Origin: an uncultured bacterium
GTDB taxonomy: Bacteria > Bacteroidota > Ignavibacteria > Kapaibacteriales > UBA4661
Assembly (NCBI GenBank): GCA_937899715.1
Contig: CALCNX010000048.1
Span: 74,501 to 138,500, forward strand
DNA length: 64,000 nt
Direction: 5' to 3'
Shown piece by piece: positions 51,224 through 59,343 of the stretch. The notes beneath the pieces are model-generated. The model was not told the origin of the DNA, did no database searches, and was given only the letters and a program-made list of their open reading frames with translations. The translations under genes were made by a program, and so were the position numbers. Numbering within the stretch: position 1 is the first letter of the stretch; each line of letters starts with the position of its first letter.

Positions 51224-51628
51224 ATGTCTATTCGTACTGAAAAAGTTAGTAGTGAGCTTCGTCAAGCACTGGCAAGACCTCTGGCAGATATTGCTTCAGA
51301 AATATCCGCAGGATTTATTACCGTTACGCACGTGCGGATGTCTCCCGACTTGCGTATTGCACGGGTTTATTTGAGCGTTTTTGGCGGAAAAATTTCACCG
51401 GAGCAAACAGTAGCAAAGGTAAGCGAGCGAGCGGGAAGCCTGCGTAAACACGTGAACACAAGAGTACGTCTGCGCTTCTCGCCGGAACTGCATTTTTATC
51501 TGGATGATACACTGGATGCGATAAGCCATATAGAAACACTACTGAAAAATGTTCCTCCTCCGGCAAAAGAGACTGGCGAAGAAACGGGTAATGAAGATGC
51601 AAGCGGCAGTGAGGATTCAGAGGTATGA
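51224..51628 (+). CDS. rbfA: Ribosome-binding factor A
   Basis: RbfA (134 aa) is a KH-like cold-shock and 30S maturation factor. It begins MSIRTEKVSSELRQALARPL and has SAGFITVTHVRMSPDLRIAR, VYLSVFGG and LRFSPELHFYLDDTLDAISH, the standard core. The last 25 residues are an acidic tail (ETGEETGNEDASGSEDSEV). The ATG at 51224 (CTATG) is preferred to an upstream in-frame start that adds a hydrophobic leader. The stop overlaps the truB start (ATGA), so the two are translationally coupled. Confidence 0.93.
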   Translation: MSIRTEKVSSELRQALARPLADIASEISAGFITVTHVRMSPDLRIARVYLSVFGGKISPEQTVAKVSERAGSLRKHVNTRVRLRFSPELHFYLDDTLDAISHIETLLKNVPPPAKETGEETGNEDASGSEDSEV

Positions 51629-52371
51629 CAGCAACCGATGGAAAAATTCTTACCCGTGAAGTCCTCACTGATGGCGCTGCTTACGGCGCATGGCTCTCTG
51701 CGCTATCGGAGACGGGCGGCGTTGCACTGGTGGACAAAGATAAAGATTGGACATCATTTGATGTTGTCGCAAAGCTGCGTGGCATTGTGCGAATGAAGAA
51801 AATCGGTCACGCCGGTACGCTCGACCCACTTGCGACAGGACTCTTAATCGTGTGCTTTGGAAAGATGACAAAATCTATCAATGATTTTCAAGAACAAACC
51901 AAAGCATACCGAGCTGTCGTCAAACTTGGAGCCACCACTAAGACGGACGATGCAGAAGCACCCGAAGAAAATATGGTAGATACCAACGGGCTGACAAGCT
52001 CACAGATGCAAGATGTTCTGAGTGGCTATGTCGGCGACATTAAACAAATTCCGCCGATGTTTTCTGCAATCAAGAAAAATGGCGTTCCACTCTACAAACT
52101 GGCACGAAAAGGTCATGAAATTGAGCGTGAGCCAAGAAGCGTGAGCATTTATAGCATTGAAATTGAATCGTTAGTACTGCCGCTTTGTACACTTCATATC
52201 ACTTGTTCCAAAGGGACGTATATTCGTTCATTGGCACGAGATGTGGGTGCGGCGCTCGGCGTGGGTGGCTATCTGGCAGATTTACGCCGGACAAGTATTG
52301 GTGATTTTTCTGTGGATAATGCGCTTAGAATAAGCGAAATTTCTCAACTTCAGGCGCGGTTGCAGGCATAG
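51625..52371 (+). CDS. truB: tRNA pseudouridine(55) synthase TruB
   Basis: TruB (248 aa) makes pseudouridine 55 in the T-loop of tRNAs. The catalytic Asp67 lies in GHAGTLDPLATGLLIVCFG. Other conserved parts are WTSFDVVAKLRGI, YRAVVKLGATTKTDDAEA, PPMFSAIKKNGVPLYKLARKG and CSKGTYIRSLARDVGAALG. It has a slightly short C-terminal end without a PUA domain, as in many Bacteroidota. It overlaps rbfA by 4 bp. Order infB-rbfA-truB-(unknown)-ribF-rpsO-pnp follows the widely conserved arrangement apart from one insertion. Confidence 0.96.
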   Translation: MTATDGKILTREVLTDGAAYGAWLSALSETGGVALVDKDKDWTSFDVVAKLRGIVRMKKIGHAGTLDPLATGLLIVCFGKMTKSINDFQEQTKAYRAVVKLGATTKTDDAEAPEENMVDTNGLTSSQMQDVLSGYVGDIKQIPPMFSAIKKNGVPLYKLARKGHEIEREPRSVSIYSIEIESLVLPLCTLHITCSKGTYIRSLARDVGAALGVGGYLADLRRTSIGDFSVDNALRISEISQLQARLQA

Positions 52372-52436
52372 CAGAAGCCTTGTTTGCAAGAAATTGCTAT
52401 CACATTATTCCCCAAGTTTTTACGAATCTTGTTGTT

Positions 52437-53027
52437 ATGAAAATTACTGTTTTTGTCGCAGCACTGCTGGTTTTGACATCACAAACAATCGTTTTTGCAC
52501 AAGGAACCTCTACGACTATGACAACAGGTAGCGTCATGGTCAGCAGTAGCACAACATCGGCAACGCAAAAAGTGAAAGAAACGGTTAAAGCCAAGCCAAG
52601 CAAGGCGCTGCGTGTTTTTTTTGAATCTCGTAATGTTGTTGCACGTCCCGAAGGCTATGAAACATTGCTTACCATAGAAGAAACCGGCGCTGTTCATTTT
52701 GCATTTCACACCGTTTCCGGTCGGCGTGATAGTATTCTTGCACAACTCAAGCCCAAGGAACTTCAAGCACTCAGAAAAGCCTTAAATTTCCCCAAAATGC
52801 TTGCCGCAGAACCCGCACAACGCCTTGTCTATGCGGATTGGATGCAGAGTTTGACGGTGGAAAAAGACGAAAAAAGCAAAACTATTCGCTTTATGGTTGA
52901 CATCCAAAAGAAAACAAAAGAGAACGTTGAAAAACACATACAGGAACAGTTTGGTAAAGAAATGACTCGTGAGGTCTGGGAATTTGTCAAGTTAGTGCGT
53001 TCAATCAATGACCGCTTTCGATTCTGA
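52437..53027 (+). CDS. Secreted protein of unknown function
   Basis: The 196-aa product has a signal peptide (MKITVFVAALLVLTSQTIVF, cleavage near VFAQ) and then a Ser/Thr-rich stretch (about 22-45). After that comes a compact mixed domain (RVFFESRNVVARPEGYETLL to the end), with QLKPKELQALRKALNFPKM in the middle. No known motif is seen. It interrupts the otherwise conserved truB-ribF spacing and may be a recent insertion; codon use does not look foreign. Start at 52437 gives the signal peptide directly. Confidence 0.72.
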   Translation: MKITVFVAALLVLTSQTIVFAQGTSTTMTTGSVMVSSSTTSATQKVKETVKAKPSKALRVFFESRNVVARPEGYETLLTIEETGAVHFAFHTVSGRRDSILAQLKPKELQALRKALNFPKMLAAEPAQRLVYADWMQSLTVEKDEKSKTIRFMVDIQKKTKENVEKHIQEQFGKEMTREVWEFVKLVRSINDRFRF

Positions 53028-53251
53028 GATAAAAGAAAAACAGGTGCTTCAGGATAAAAAACGAAGGACAAATTAACTGGTAATTTTTGTTGCGCCTTCA
53101 AAGCATCTATGTAAGGCATTCGCAAATAACGATTTTTTTTTCGCTGGAAAATTTCGTAACTATTCGTAAATTCGTAGCTTTGAAAAATTGTACGCGCTGC
53201 TTTCTAGTACAGTGTTTGTCCAACGCCTTTTCCGAAAGATAGCTTTTGGCT

Positions 53252-54208
53252 ATGGTCGTCTATCATTCATTCGACGATGTTCCGCAAAATCAAGCCACTG
53301 TGCTGACTATCGGCACATTTGACGGCTTGCATAAAGGGCATATAGCGCTTATTAACTTGCTCAAGGAACGCGCAAAAACTCTGAATGCCAAGACGCTTTT
53401 GCTCACGTTCCATCCTCATCCACAGATTGTTCTCCAAAAGCCCGATCGTCCGCCTGTCGAGCTTTTGACAACAATACGCGAGCGAACACAGCTTTTGAGC
53501 CAGCTTGGTGTAGATGGTGTACTTGTGATTCCCTTCACCAAAGAGTTCTCACAGATAGGCGCAGAACAGTTTGTACGGGAATATCTGGTAGCGAAGCTCA
53601 ACATGAAACATATGGTCATCGGCTATGACCACGCTTTCGGTAACAACAGGCAAGGTACGGAAGACTTACTGACCACTCTGAGCGGTGAACTTCGCTTCAG
53701 CGTTGAGAAAGCTCCGATTGTTGATTTGGACGGAGAAACAATTAGCAGCACGAAAGTTCGTAAAGCAATCTCCGCCGGAGATATTGCGCGAGCAAATACG
53801 CTTCTTGGCTTTCCCTATTTAGTGGGCGGCAAAGTTGTCGAAGGCGACGGGCGCGGAAGAAAACTTGGACTCCCGACGGCAAATATTGAGCCGAGTGAGC
53901 CGCAAAAGTTGTTGCCGAAAAATGGCGTATATTTTGTCTCGGCATATATTGACAACAAAAACGTCTATGGAATGGCAAATATCGGCACCCGACCGACCTT
54001 CACCGACGACATCCATCCGCGTTTGGAAGTGCATTTTTTCGATTGGAACAAAATGCTCTACGACCGCGAGATTATGGTTGCTTTTCTGAAGTTTATCCGC
54101 AACGAGCGCAAATTTGAAAGCACCGGACTCTTTTTTGAGCAAATCGTCGCCGACCGCGATGAATGTATGCAGGCAATTGAACGTATCAAACAAGGAAAAC
54201 CGCTTTAA
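53252..54208 (+). CDS. ribF: Bifunctional riboflavin kinase/FAD synthetase
   Basis: RibF (318 aa) phosphorylates riboflavin to FMN and adenylates FMN to FAD. The N-terminal nucleotidyltransferase domain has TIGTFDGLHKGHIALIN, LLTFHPHP and VIGYDHAFGNNRQGTEDLL with ISSTKVRKAI. The C-terminal kinase domain has GGKVVEGDGRGRKLGLPTAN and MANIGTRPTF, EVHFFDW. ATG at 53252 has CTATG context; a TTG two codons upstream is less likely. It is followed 40 bp later by rpsO. Confidence 0.96.
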   Translation: MVVYHSFDDVPQNQATVLTIGTFDGLHKGHIALINLLKERAKTLNAKTLLLTFHPHPQIVLQKPDRPPVELLTTIRERTQLLSQLGVDGVLVIPFTKEFSQIGAEQFVREYLVAKLNMKHMVIGYDHAFGNNRQGTEDLLTTLSGELRFSVEKAPIVDLDGETISSTKVRKAISAGDIARANTLLGFPYLVGGKVVEGDGRGRKLGLPTANIEPSEPQKLLPKNGVYFVSAYIDNKNVYGMANIGTRPTFTDDIHPRLEVHFFDWNKMLYDREIMVAFLKFIRNERKFESTGLFFEQIVADRDECMQAIERIKQGKPL

Positions 54209-54248
54209 TATTTTACATTACAACACTTTAATCCACATCGGAGAAATA

Positions 54249-54515
54249 ATGGTTACTTTAGAACGCAAAGCCGAAATCGTTAAGCAATTTGGTGGCGCAG
54301 CAGCAAATACCGGCAAACCGGAAGTACAAGTCGCTCTTCTCACAGAGCACATCAACGCACTTTCGTCACACCTCGAAAAACACAAAAAAGACAATCACTC
54401 TCGTCGCGGTTTGCTGAAGCTCGTTGGTCAGCGCCGTAAGATGCTCAGTTACTTGCAGTCAACTGACATTACGCGCTACCGCGCCGTCGTTGCCGCACTC
54501 TCGTTGCGTAAATAA
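54249..54515 (+). CDS. rpsO: 30S ribosomal protein S15
   Basis: S15 (88 aa) binds 16S rRNA early in 30S assembly. Sequence is canonical: VTLERKAEIVKQFGGAAANT, GKPEVQVALLTEHINALSSH, LEKHKKDNHSRRGLLKLVGQ and RRKMLSYLQSTDITRYRAVV. It is one of the few genes with a real Shine-Dalgarno (GGAG, 54240-54243, 5 nt before the ATG), notable in a genome that otherwise lacks them. Upstream frame sequence overlaps ribF and is not part of the protein. A hairpin separates it from pnp, the usual partner. Confidence 0.98.
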   Translation: MVTLERKAEIVKQFGGAAANTGKPEVQVALLTEHINALSSHLEKHKKDNHSRRGLLKLVGQRRKMLSYLQSTDITRYRAVVAALSLRK

Positions 54516-54528
54516 GATTCGATTTCCC

Positions 54529-54565
54529 AAGCGTGTAGTCTACCGTTTACGTGGACTACACGCTT
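54529..54565 (+). terminator. Hairpin between rpsO and pnp
   Basis: AAGCGTGTAGTC (54529-54540) pairs perfectly with GACTACACGCTT (54554-54565); the loop is 13 nt. Only a three-T stretch follows, so termination may be partial. In E. coli too, a terminator and processing site separate rpsO and pnp. Confidence 0.75.
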
Positions 54566-54744
54566 TGATGATTGACATTTTCATATCGAAACTCAATTCT
54601 TCCCCCGCACTGTTGCCAGAAACGCCCCGCGTTCCGACTGTTCTGTGAAATGGCTTTTTCCCTGAAGCCGATAGTCGGTACGCGGTTCGTTTTATGTCAA
54701 AGGTGTGGGGAATTTGTATTCATACTTCTTTATTTCCCCCAGCT

Positions 54745-57045
54745 ATGGCTCAACATACTGTCTCTATGGAGATGAACGGCGCTACGCTTTCGCTCGAAAC
54801 CGGGCGTTTTGCGCAGCTTGCCGATGGTGCTGTTATGGTACGGCACGCCGATACAATGGTACTCGTTACTGCTATTGCTTCCGGCAAAGATTCCCCGCTT
54901 GATTTTATGCCGCTTACGGTAGAATACCGCGAAAAAGCTGCTTCGGCAGGTAAAATTCCCGGCGGTTTCCTGAAGCGCGAAGGTCGCCCTTCCGACCGCG
55001 AAATCCTATCCGCTCGTCTTATTGACCGACCTATTCGCCCGATGTTTCCTGAAACATGGCGACGTGAGACACAAATTATCGCTACCGTATTCTCCTACGA
55101 TATGGAATACGATAGCGATGCAATCGCTATGGTCGGCGCGTCGGCAGCGCTGATGCTCTCTTCGGTTCCGTTTGCCGGTCCTGTTTCTGAAGTGCGCGTT
55201 TGTCGCAAAGATGGCGTATTTATTGCGAACCCAACCAAATCCCAGTTGGATGGCGCAGAACTGGAAATTATGGTTGCCGGTACGGATGCTTCCATCGTCA
55301 TGGTGGAAGGCGAAGCAAAAGAAATCTCTGAGCAAGTGTTTATTGAAGCGCTTGCCTTCGGACACGATGCTATCAAGCAATTGAACGAATTGCAGAATAA
55401 ACTCTATGCACTCGTCCACAACGAAAAAGTGGAATTTACGGCTGTCGAGCGTCCGCAAGAACTCACGGATTTCGTGGAGAAACACGCCCGGGAACTTGTT
55501 CGCAAGCAAATGCGCGACTTTGCCTCGAAAGAAGACCGTACCACGCGCCGCAAAGAACTGATGACGATGCTCACCGAAAAAGCGGCAACAGAATTTCCTG
55601 AAGAAACCCGTGCTGAAAAATTTCCGGGCTTCGATGTCGGCAAGGTTATGGGCGAAATCGCCAGCGACATTGAGTATGCCGAAATGCGCGAAATGATTCT
55701 TACGGACAACAAACGCCTCGATGGACGCAACACCACGCAAATTCGCCCCATCACCGTTGAAGTTGGCGTACTACCGCGCACACACGGTTCTGCGCTCTTC
55801 ACTCGTGGTGAGACACAAAGTCTTGGTATGGTAACGCTGGGTACGAAGTCCGATGAGCAGATGATAGACGGTTTGATGCCCAAATACGACAAAAAATTCC
55901 TCTTGCACTACAACTTCCCGCCGTACAGCACCAACGAAGTAAAGCGTATCATGGGCACAAGCCGCCGCGAAATCGGACACGGCAACCTTGCAGAGCGCTC
56001 TTTCTATCCGCTTCTACCGGATGAAAATGAGTTCCCCTACACCATTCGTATCGTTTCGGACGTGCTCATGTCCAACGGTTCATCATCAATGGCGACCGTT
56101 TGCTCCGGCACACTCGCTATGTTTGACGCAGGGGTACCGCTTAAAAAGCCCGTTTCCGGTATTGCGATGGGCTTGATTAAAGAAGGTGACCGTGTTGCAA
56201 TTTTGAGTGATATTTTGGGCGATGAAGATTTCTTGGGCGACATGGACTTCAAGGTCTGCGGCACGAAAGACGGTATTACGGCTTGCCAAATGGACATGAA
56301 AGTACAAGGCATCTCGTTCGATGTTATCCAAAAAGCTCTGGAGCAGGCAAAAGAAGGGCGTTTGCACATTCTCAGTAAAATGAATGAAGTCATTTCTGAG
56401 GGTCGTGCCGAGCTTTCGCCTTATGCACCACGCTTTACGGTCATCGAAATTCCTGTCAGCGCTATTGGCGCAGTGATTGGTTCCGGCGGCGAGACGATTC
56501 GTCAACTTACCAAAGATACTAACACGGAAATTGAAATCGAAGACGACGGCAAAGTGCGCATTGCGGCTACCTCGCAAGAGGACGCGGACAAAGCAATTGC
56601 TGCTATTCGTCAGCTTACACGCAAGCCGGAAGAAGGCGAAGTCTATAACGCGAAGGTCGTCGAAATCCGCGAAGGCTTGGGCGCAATCATTGAGTTCTTG
56701 CCGAAAACCAAGGGCTTGCTCCATATTTCCCAGCTTGATTACAACCGTGTGGAATACGTCGGCGACCTCCTCAAAGTGGGCGACCGCGTTGATGTGAAGT
56801 TGCTCGAAATCCAACCGGACGGTAAATTCCGTCTGAGTCGTAAAGTTCTTTTGCCAGCACCGGAAGGCTATGTCGAAGAACCACGCCGTGAGCGCAGCAG
56901 CGATGGCGGCGGCTATCGTGGCGGTGGCGGACGCGATGGTGGTGGCTATCGTGGCGGTGGCGGACGCGATGGCGGTGGACGCGATGGCGGCGGCTATCGT
57001 GGCGGTGGCGGACGCGATGGTGGTGGCGGTGGTTATCGCCGATAA
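54745..57045 (+). CDS. pnp: Polyribonucleotide nucleotidyltransferase (PNPase) with RGG-type tail
   Basis: PNPase (766 aa) degrades RNA phosphorolytically 3' to 5' and can add tails. It has two RNase PH domains (first from about 10, GKDSPLDFMPLTVEYREKAA; second from about 320, THGSALFTRGETQSLGMVTL), a KH domain (GSGGETIRQLTKDTNTEIEI, about 580) and an S1 domain (about 632-705, ALGAIIEFLPKTKGLLHISQ-like). The C-terminus adds about 45 residues of GGGYRGGGGRDGGG repeats, an RGG-like tail not present in E. coli PNPase. ATG at 54745 has CTATG context; a longer frame start at 54694 adds unconserved residues. Confidence 0.97.
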   Translation: MAQHTVSMEMNGATLSLETGRFAQLADGAVMVRHADTMVLVTAIASGKDSPLDFMPLTVEYREKAASAGKIPGGFLKREGRPSDREILSARLIDRPIRPMFPETWRRETQIIATVFSYDMEYDSDAIAMVGASAALMLSSVPFAGPVSEVRVCRKDGVFIANPTKSQLDGAELEIMVAGTDASIVMVEGEAKEISEQVFIEALAFGHDAIKQLNELQNKLYALVHNEKVEFTAVERPQELTDFVEKHARELVRKQMRDFASKEDRTTRRKELMTMLTEKAATEFPEETRAEKFPGFDVGKVMGEIASDIEYAEMREMILTDNKRLDGRNTTQIRPITVEVGVLPRTHGSALFTRGETQSLGMVTLGTKSDEQMIDGLMPKYDKKFLLHYNFPPYSTNEVKRIMGTSRREIGHGNLAERSFYPLLPDENEFPYTIRIVSDVLMSNGSSSMATVCSGTLAMFDAGVPLKKPVSGIAMGLIKEGDRVAILSDILGDEDFLGDMDFKVCGTKDGITACQMDMKVQGISFDVIQKALEQAKEGRLHILSKMNEVISEGRAELSPYAPRFTVIEIPVSAIGAVIGSGGETIRQLTKDTNTEIEIEDDGKVRIAATSQEDADKAIAAIRQLTRKPEEGEVYNAKVVEIREGLGAIIEFLPKTKGLLHISQLDYNRVEYVGDLLKVGDRVDVKLLEIQPDGKFRLSRKVLLPAPEGYVEEPRRERSSDGGGYRGGGGRDGGGYRGGGGRDGGGRDGGGYRGGGGRDGGGGGYRR
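56902..57015 (+). repeat. 33-bp coding tandem repeat in the pnp 3' end
   Basis: Copies start at 56902, 56935 and 56983, with a 15-bp partial copy at 56968. Each encodes DGGGYRGGGGR. Such repeats can change copy number by slippage. Confidence 0.85.
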
Positions 57046-57092
57046 ACGCTGCTTCGTCTGAATTGACGACAAAATTTGATGATAACTTTGGT

Positions 57093-57182
57093 ATCGTCGC
57101 ACACAATTCACCACGCAATGCCGCTTCAGAACTATGTTCGTGATAGCGGCGGTTTGCGGAATGATGTGCGACGATTTTTTTT
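57093..57182 (+). terminator. Long structured hairpin with T-run between pnp and hflX
   Basis: The base stem ATCGTCGCACA (57093-57103) pairs perfectly with TGTGCGACGAT (57165-57175) and is followed by eight T (57175-57182). Inner stems CGCAA/TTGCG (57114-57118 and 57154-57158) and GCCGC/GCGGC (57120-57124 and 57146-57150) stack inside, leaving a 21-nt apical loop. It is much larger than a normal terminator. Confidence 0.8.
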
Positions 57183-57197
57183 ACCAAGCACATTTCT

Positions 57198-58505
57198 TTG
57201 ATTCACCCTTTTTGCTTTTATCCTTTGCACGAACTTATCAATATCCCCCGCGAACGCGCCATCGCTGTCGGCGTTGGCAATCGCACCTATTCCCGTGAAG
57301 AATCACTCGAACACCTCGAAGAGCTTGCCTTTCTTGCCGAAACCGCAGGCGCAGAGGTGATGTGTAAAATCTACCAAGACCGCGCCAAGCCAGATGGCGC
57401 AACAGCTGTTGGGCGCGGCAAGCTGGAAGAAATCAAGGAAATGGTTAAGGAAGACAATATTGTCTTGGCTATTTTCGATGACGAACTCACGCCTGCACAA
57501 ACCCGTAACCTGAGCCGCGAATTGGAAATAAAAGTGATTGACAGAACGGGCTTGATTTTGGACATTTTTGCTTCGCGGGCGCGAACAAGCGAGGCGCGAT
57601 TGCAAGTCGAACTTGCGCAGCTTCAGTACTTGCTTCCCCGCCTGTCGCGGATGTGGACGCACCTTTCCAAGCAGTTCGGCGGTATCGGCTCGAAAGGTCC
57701 GGGCGAAACGCAGATTGAGACCGATCGCCGTTTGGTGCGCGACAAGATAGCGCTCTTAAAAGAAAAACTGGCAAACGTTGCCGTTCAGAAAGCCGAGCAA
57801 CGCAAAGGTCGTGACACCATGCAGCGTTTCGCGCTCGTGGGCTACACCAATGCCGGAAAATCTACGCTGATGAACGCAATTTCCGGTGCAGAAGTGCTTG
57901 TGGAAAACAAACTGTTTGCTACATTGGACACGACTGTTCGCTTGGTCGAACTTTCTAACGGCGACCACACTTTGCACAAAAACGTCCTTCTCTCCGACAC
58001 CGTTGGTTTTATTCGGAAGCTACCCACGGAGCTTGTGGCATCCTTTCGCGGGACGCTGGCAGAAACGCTGGAGGCGGACGTACTGCTGCACGTGGTGGAT
58101 GTGTCGCACCATCAGTTCCGCGACCAAATTCGCGCTGTTTCGGAAACGCTCACCGCAATCGGTGCCGGGGATAAGCCCGTCATTATGGTCTTTAACAAAA
58201 TTGATATGTTGCCCGATCTTGACCTTTTGCACGCACTTCAGGCGGATTATCCGCAGAGTGTTGGGGTATCGGCACAGCGCGGCATCAACATTTCGACGCT
58301 GCAAGAAATTATGCTGGAAATGGGTGACGCGCGGCACGAAGTCGTGCATCTGCTTTTGCCGTACAGCGCTATGCGCGAGCTGGCGCAGATTTACCGCACG
58401 GGACAAGTAATGGAGCGACACGATGGTGATGATGGCATCGAACTGACCGCCCGTATCACGACGGAAGACGCAAAGATATTTCACTCGTGGGTGGTGGAGG
58501 CATAG
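57198..58505 (+). CDS. hflX: GTPase HflX
   Basis: HflX (435 aa) is a ribosome-associated GTPase that splits stalled or hibernating 70S ribosomes. The N-terminal domain has ERAIAVGVGNRTYSREESLE, VGRGKLEEIKEM, VIDRTGLILDIFASRARTSE and the signature GSKGPGETQIETDRRLVRDK. The GTPase core has GYTNAGKST (215-223), DTVGFIRKLPTELVASFRGT and NKID. No ATG exists in the frame between the stop at 57162 and the conserved domain, so TTG at 57198 (or TTG at 57225) must be the start. The structured hairpin just upstream may limit its expression. Confidence 0.95.
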   Translation: MIHPFCFYPLHELINIPRERAIAVGVGNRTYSREESLEHLEELAFLAETAGAEVMCKIYQDRAKPDGATAVGRGKLEEIKEMVKEDNIVLAIFDDELTPAQTRNLSRELEIKVIDRTGLILDIFASRARTSEARLQVELAQLQYLLPRLSRMWTHLSKQFGGIGSKGPGETQIETDRRLVRDKIALLKEKLANVAVQKAEQRKGRDTMQRFALVGYTNAGKSTLMNAISGAEVLVENKLFATLDTTVRLVELSNGDHTLHKNVLLSDTVGFIRKLPTELVASFRGTLAETLEADVLLHVVDVSHHQFRDQIRAVSETLTAIGAGDKPVIMVFNKIDMLPDLDLLHALQADYPQSVGVSAQRGINISTLQEIMLEMGDARHEVVHLLLPYSAMRELAQIYRTGQVMERHDGDDGIELTARITTEDAKIFHSWVVEA

Positions 58506-58563
58506 CCTCACGGTGACGTAAACACTGGTTCGTCGGTTGCAAATTCTCATGACAGGTGGCTCT

Positions 58564-59268
58564 ATGAAAATTATGTTTCAGTCCGTCATAATATTTCTTA
58601 CATTGCTCTTGGGAACAAGGCTTGAAGCTCATAATCGAGATTCTATCTCGACCGAGGAATATCACGTTTGGGAATATGTTCTTGCCCGCTACAAAAGCCT
58701 TACACACTACAACCTCTCAAATCTGACTCTCAAGCCGGATTCCGTAGTGGCATTGCCGGAAATAGATTCGATGCTACTTGCAAGGTTTCACGCTCACAAT
58801 GCTCAACGTCAGCAAATTCCCGCTACTTTCATAGGCTTTCAGTGGTTCAAACATTTTGATTTCTATGGTCACAAGCTCTACGAGCAACAGTCCGTTATTT
58901 TGGATTCTCTCGTGAAAATAAGAAACAAAAAAAATGATTTTCTGAAGCGACTTATTGAAGCAAGGTGGCAAGTAAAGATGCAACAGGAAAAGATATTCAA
59001 TCTCAATACTCCACAAATCCATATTTCAAGAGTTGGTTTTGATACAGCAACGTCGTCAGCACTTGTTTCAATCAGAGTCTTGGAAGAGCAGCCTTTATAC
59101 ATCAACGTTTGTGATTGGGGAAATCCGAGAGTTGCAAAATCAAACCCCAAAAACAAGAAAACAACAAGAATTGCAAATGGCTACAACCGACTATTCCTTT
59201 TGCAAAAGCGTTTGGGAATATGGCAAATACTTGGTCAGTGGCGCACGGATGTTGTCGTTTCTGACTAA
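58564..59268 (+). CDS. Secreted protein of unknown function
   Basis: The 234-aa product has a signal peptide (MKIMFQSVIIFLTLLLGTRL, cleavage near LEA). The mature part is rich in charged and aromatic residues (HVWEYVLARYKSLTHYNLSN, FIGFQWFKHFDFYGHKLYEQ), with a Lys-rich middle and a beta-strand-like C-terminal third (TATSSALVSIRVLEEQPLYI). No family is recognised. It is the only gene between hflX and argG, with CTATG start context. An upstream in-frame start at 58537 would only lengthen the signal region. Confidence 0.7.
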   Translation: MKIMFQSVIIFLTLLLGTRLEAHNRDSISTEEYHVWEYVLARYKSLTHYNLSNLTLKPDSVVALPEIDSMLLARFHAHNAQRQQIPATFIGFQWFKHFDFYGHKLYEQQSVILDSLVKIRNKKNDFLKRLIEARWQVKMQQEKIFNLNTPQIHISRVGFDTATSSALVSIRVLEEQPLYINVCDWGNPRVAKSNPKNKKTTRIANGYNRLFLLQKRLGIWQILGQWRTDVVVSD

Positions 59269-59343
59269 CATGGTCAGTCTGCAAGAATTGGAAATCATCA
59301 TAAAGACAAATTTTACCCTTATTCATCCCTTCATTACCATTCT

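Noticed and set aside
56086..57114. Long open frame antisense to pnp (342 codons) with repeated Ala/Thr/Ile patterns
   Set aside because: The pattern is only the complement of the Gly-rich pnp repeats; no start context or family match.
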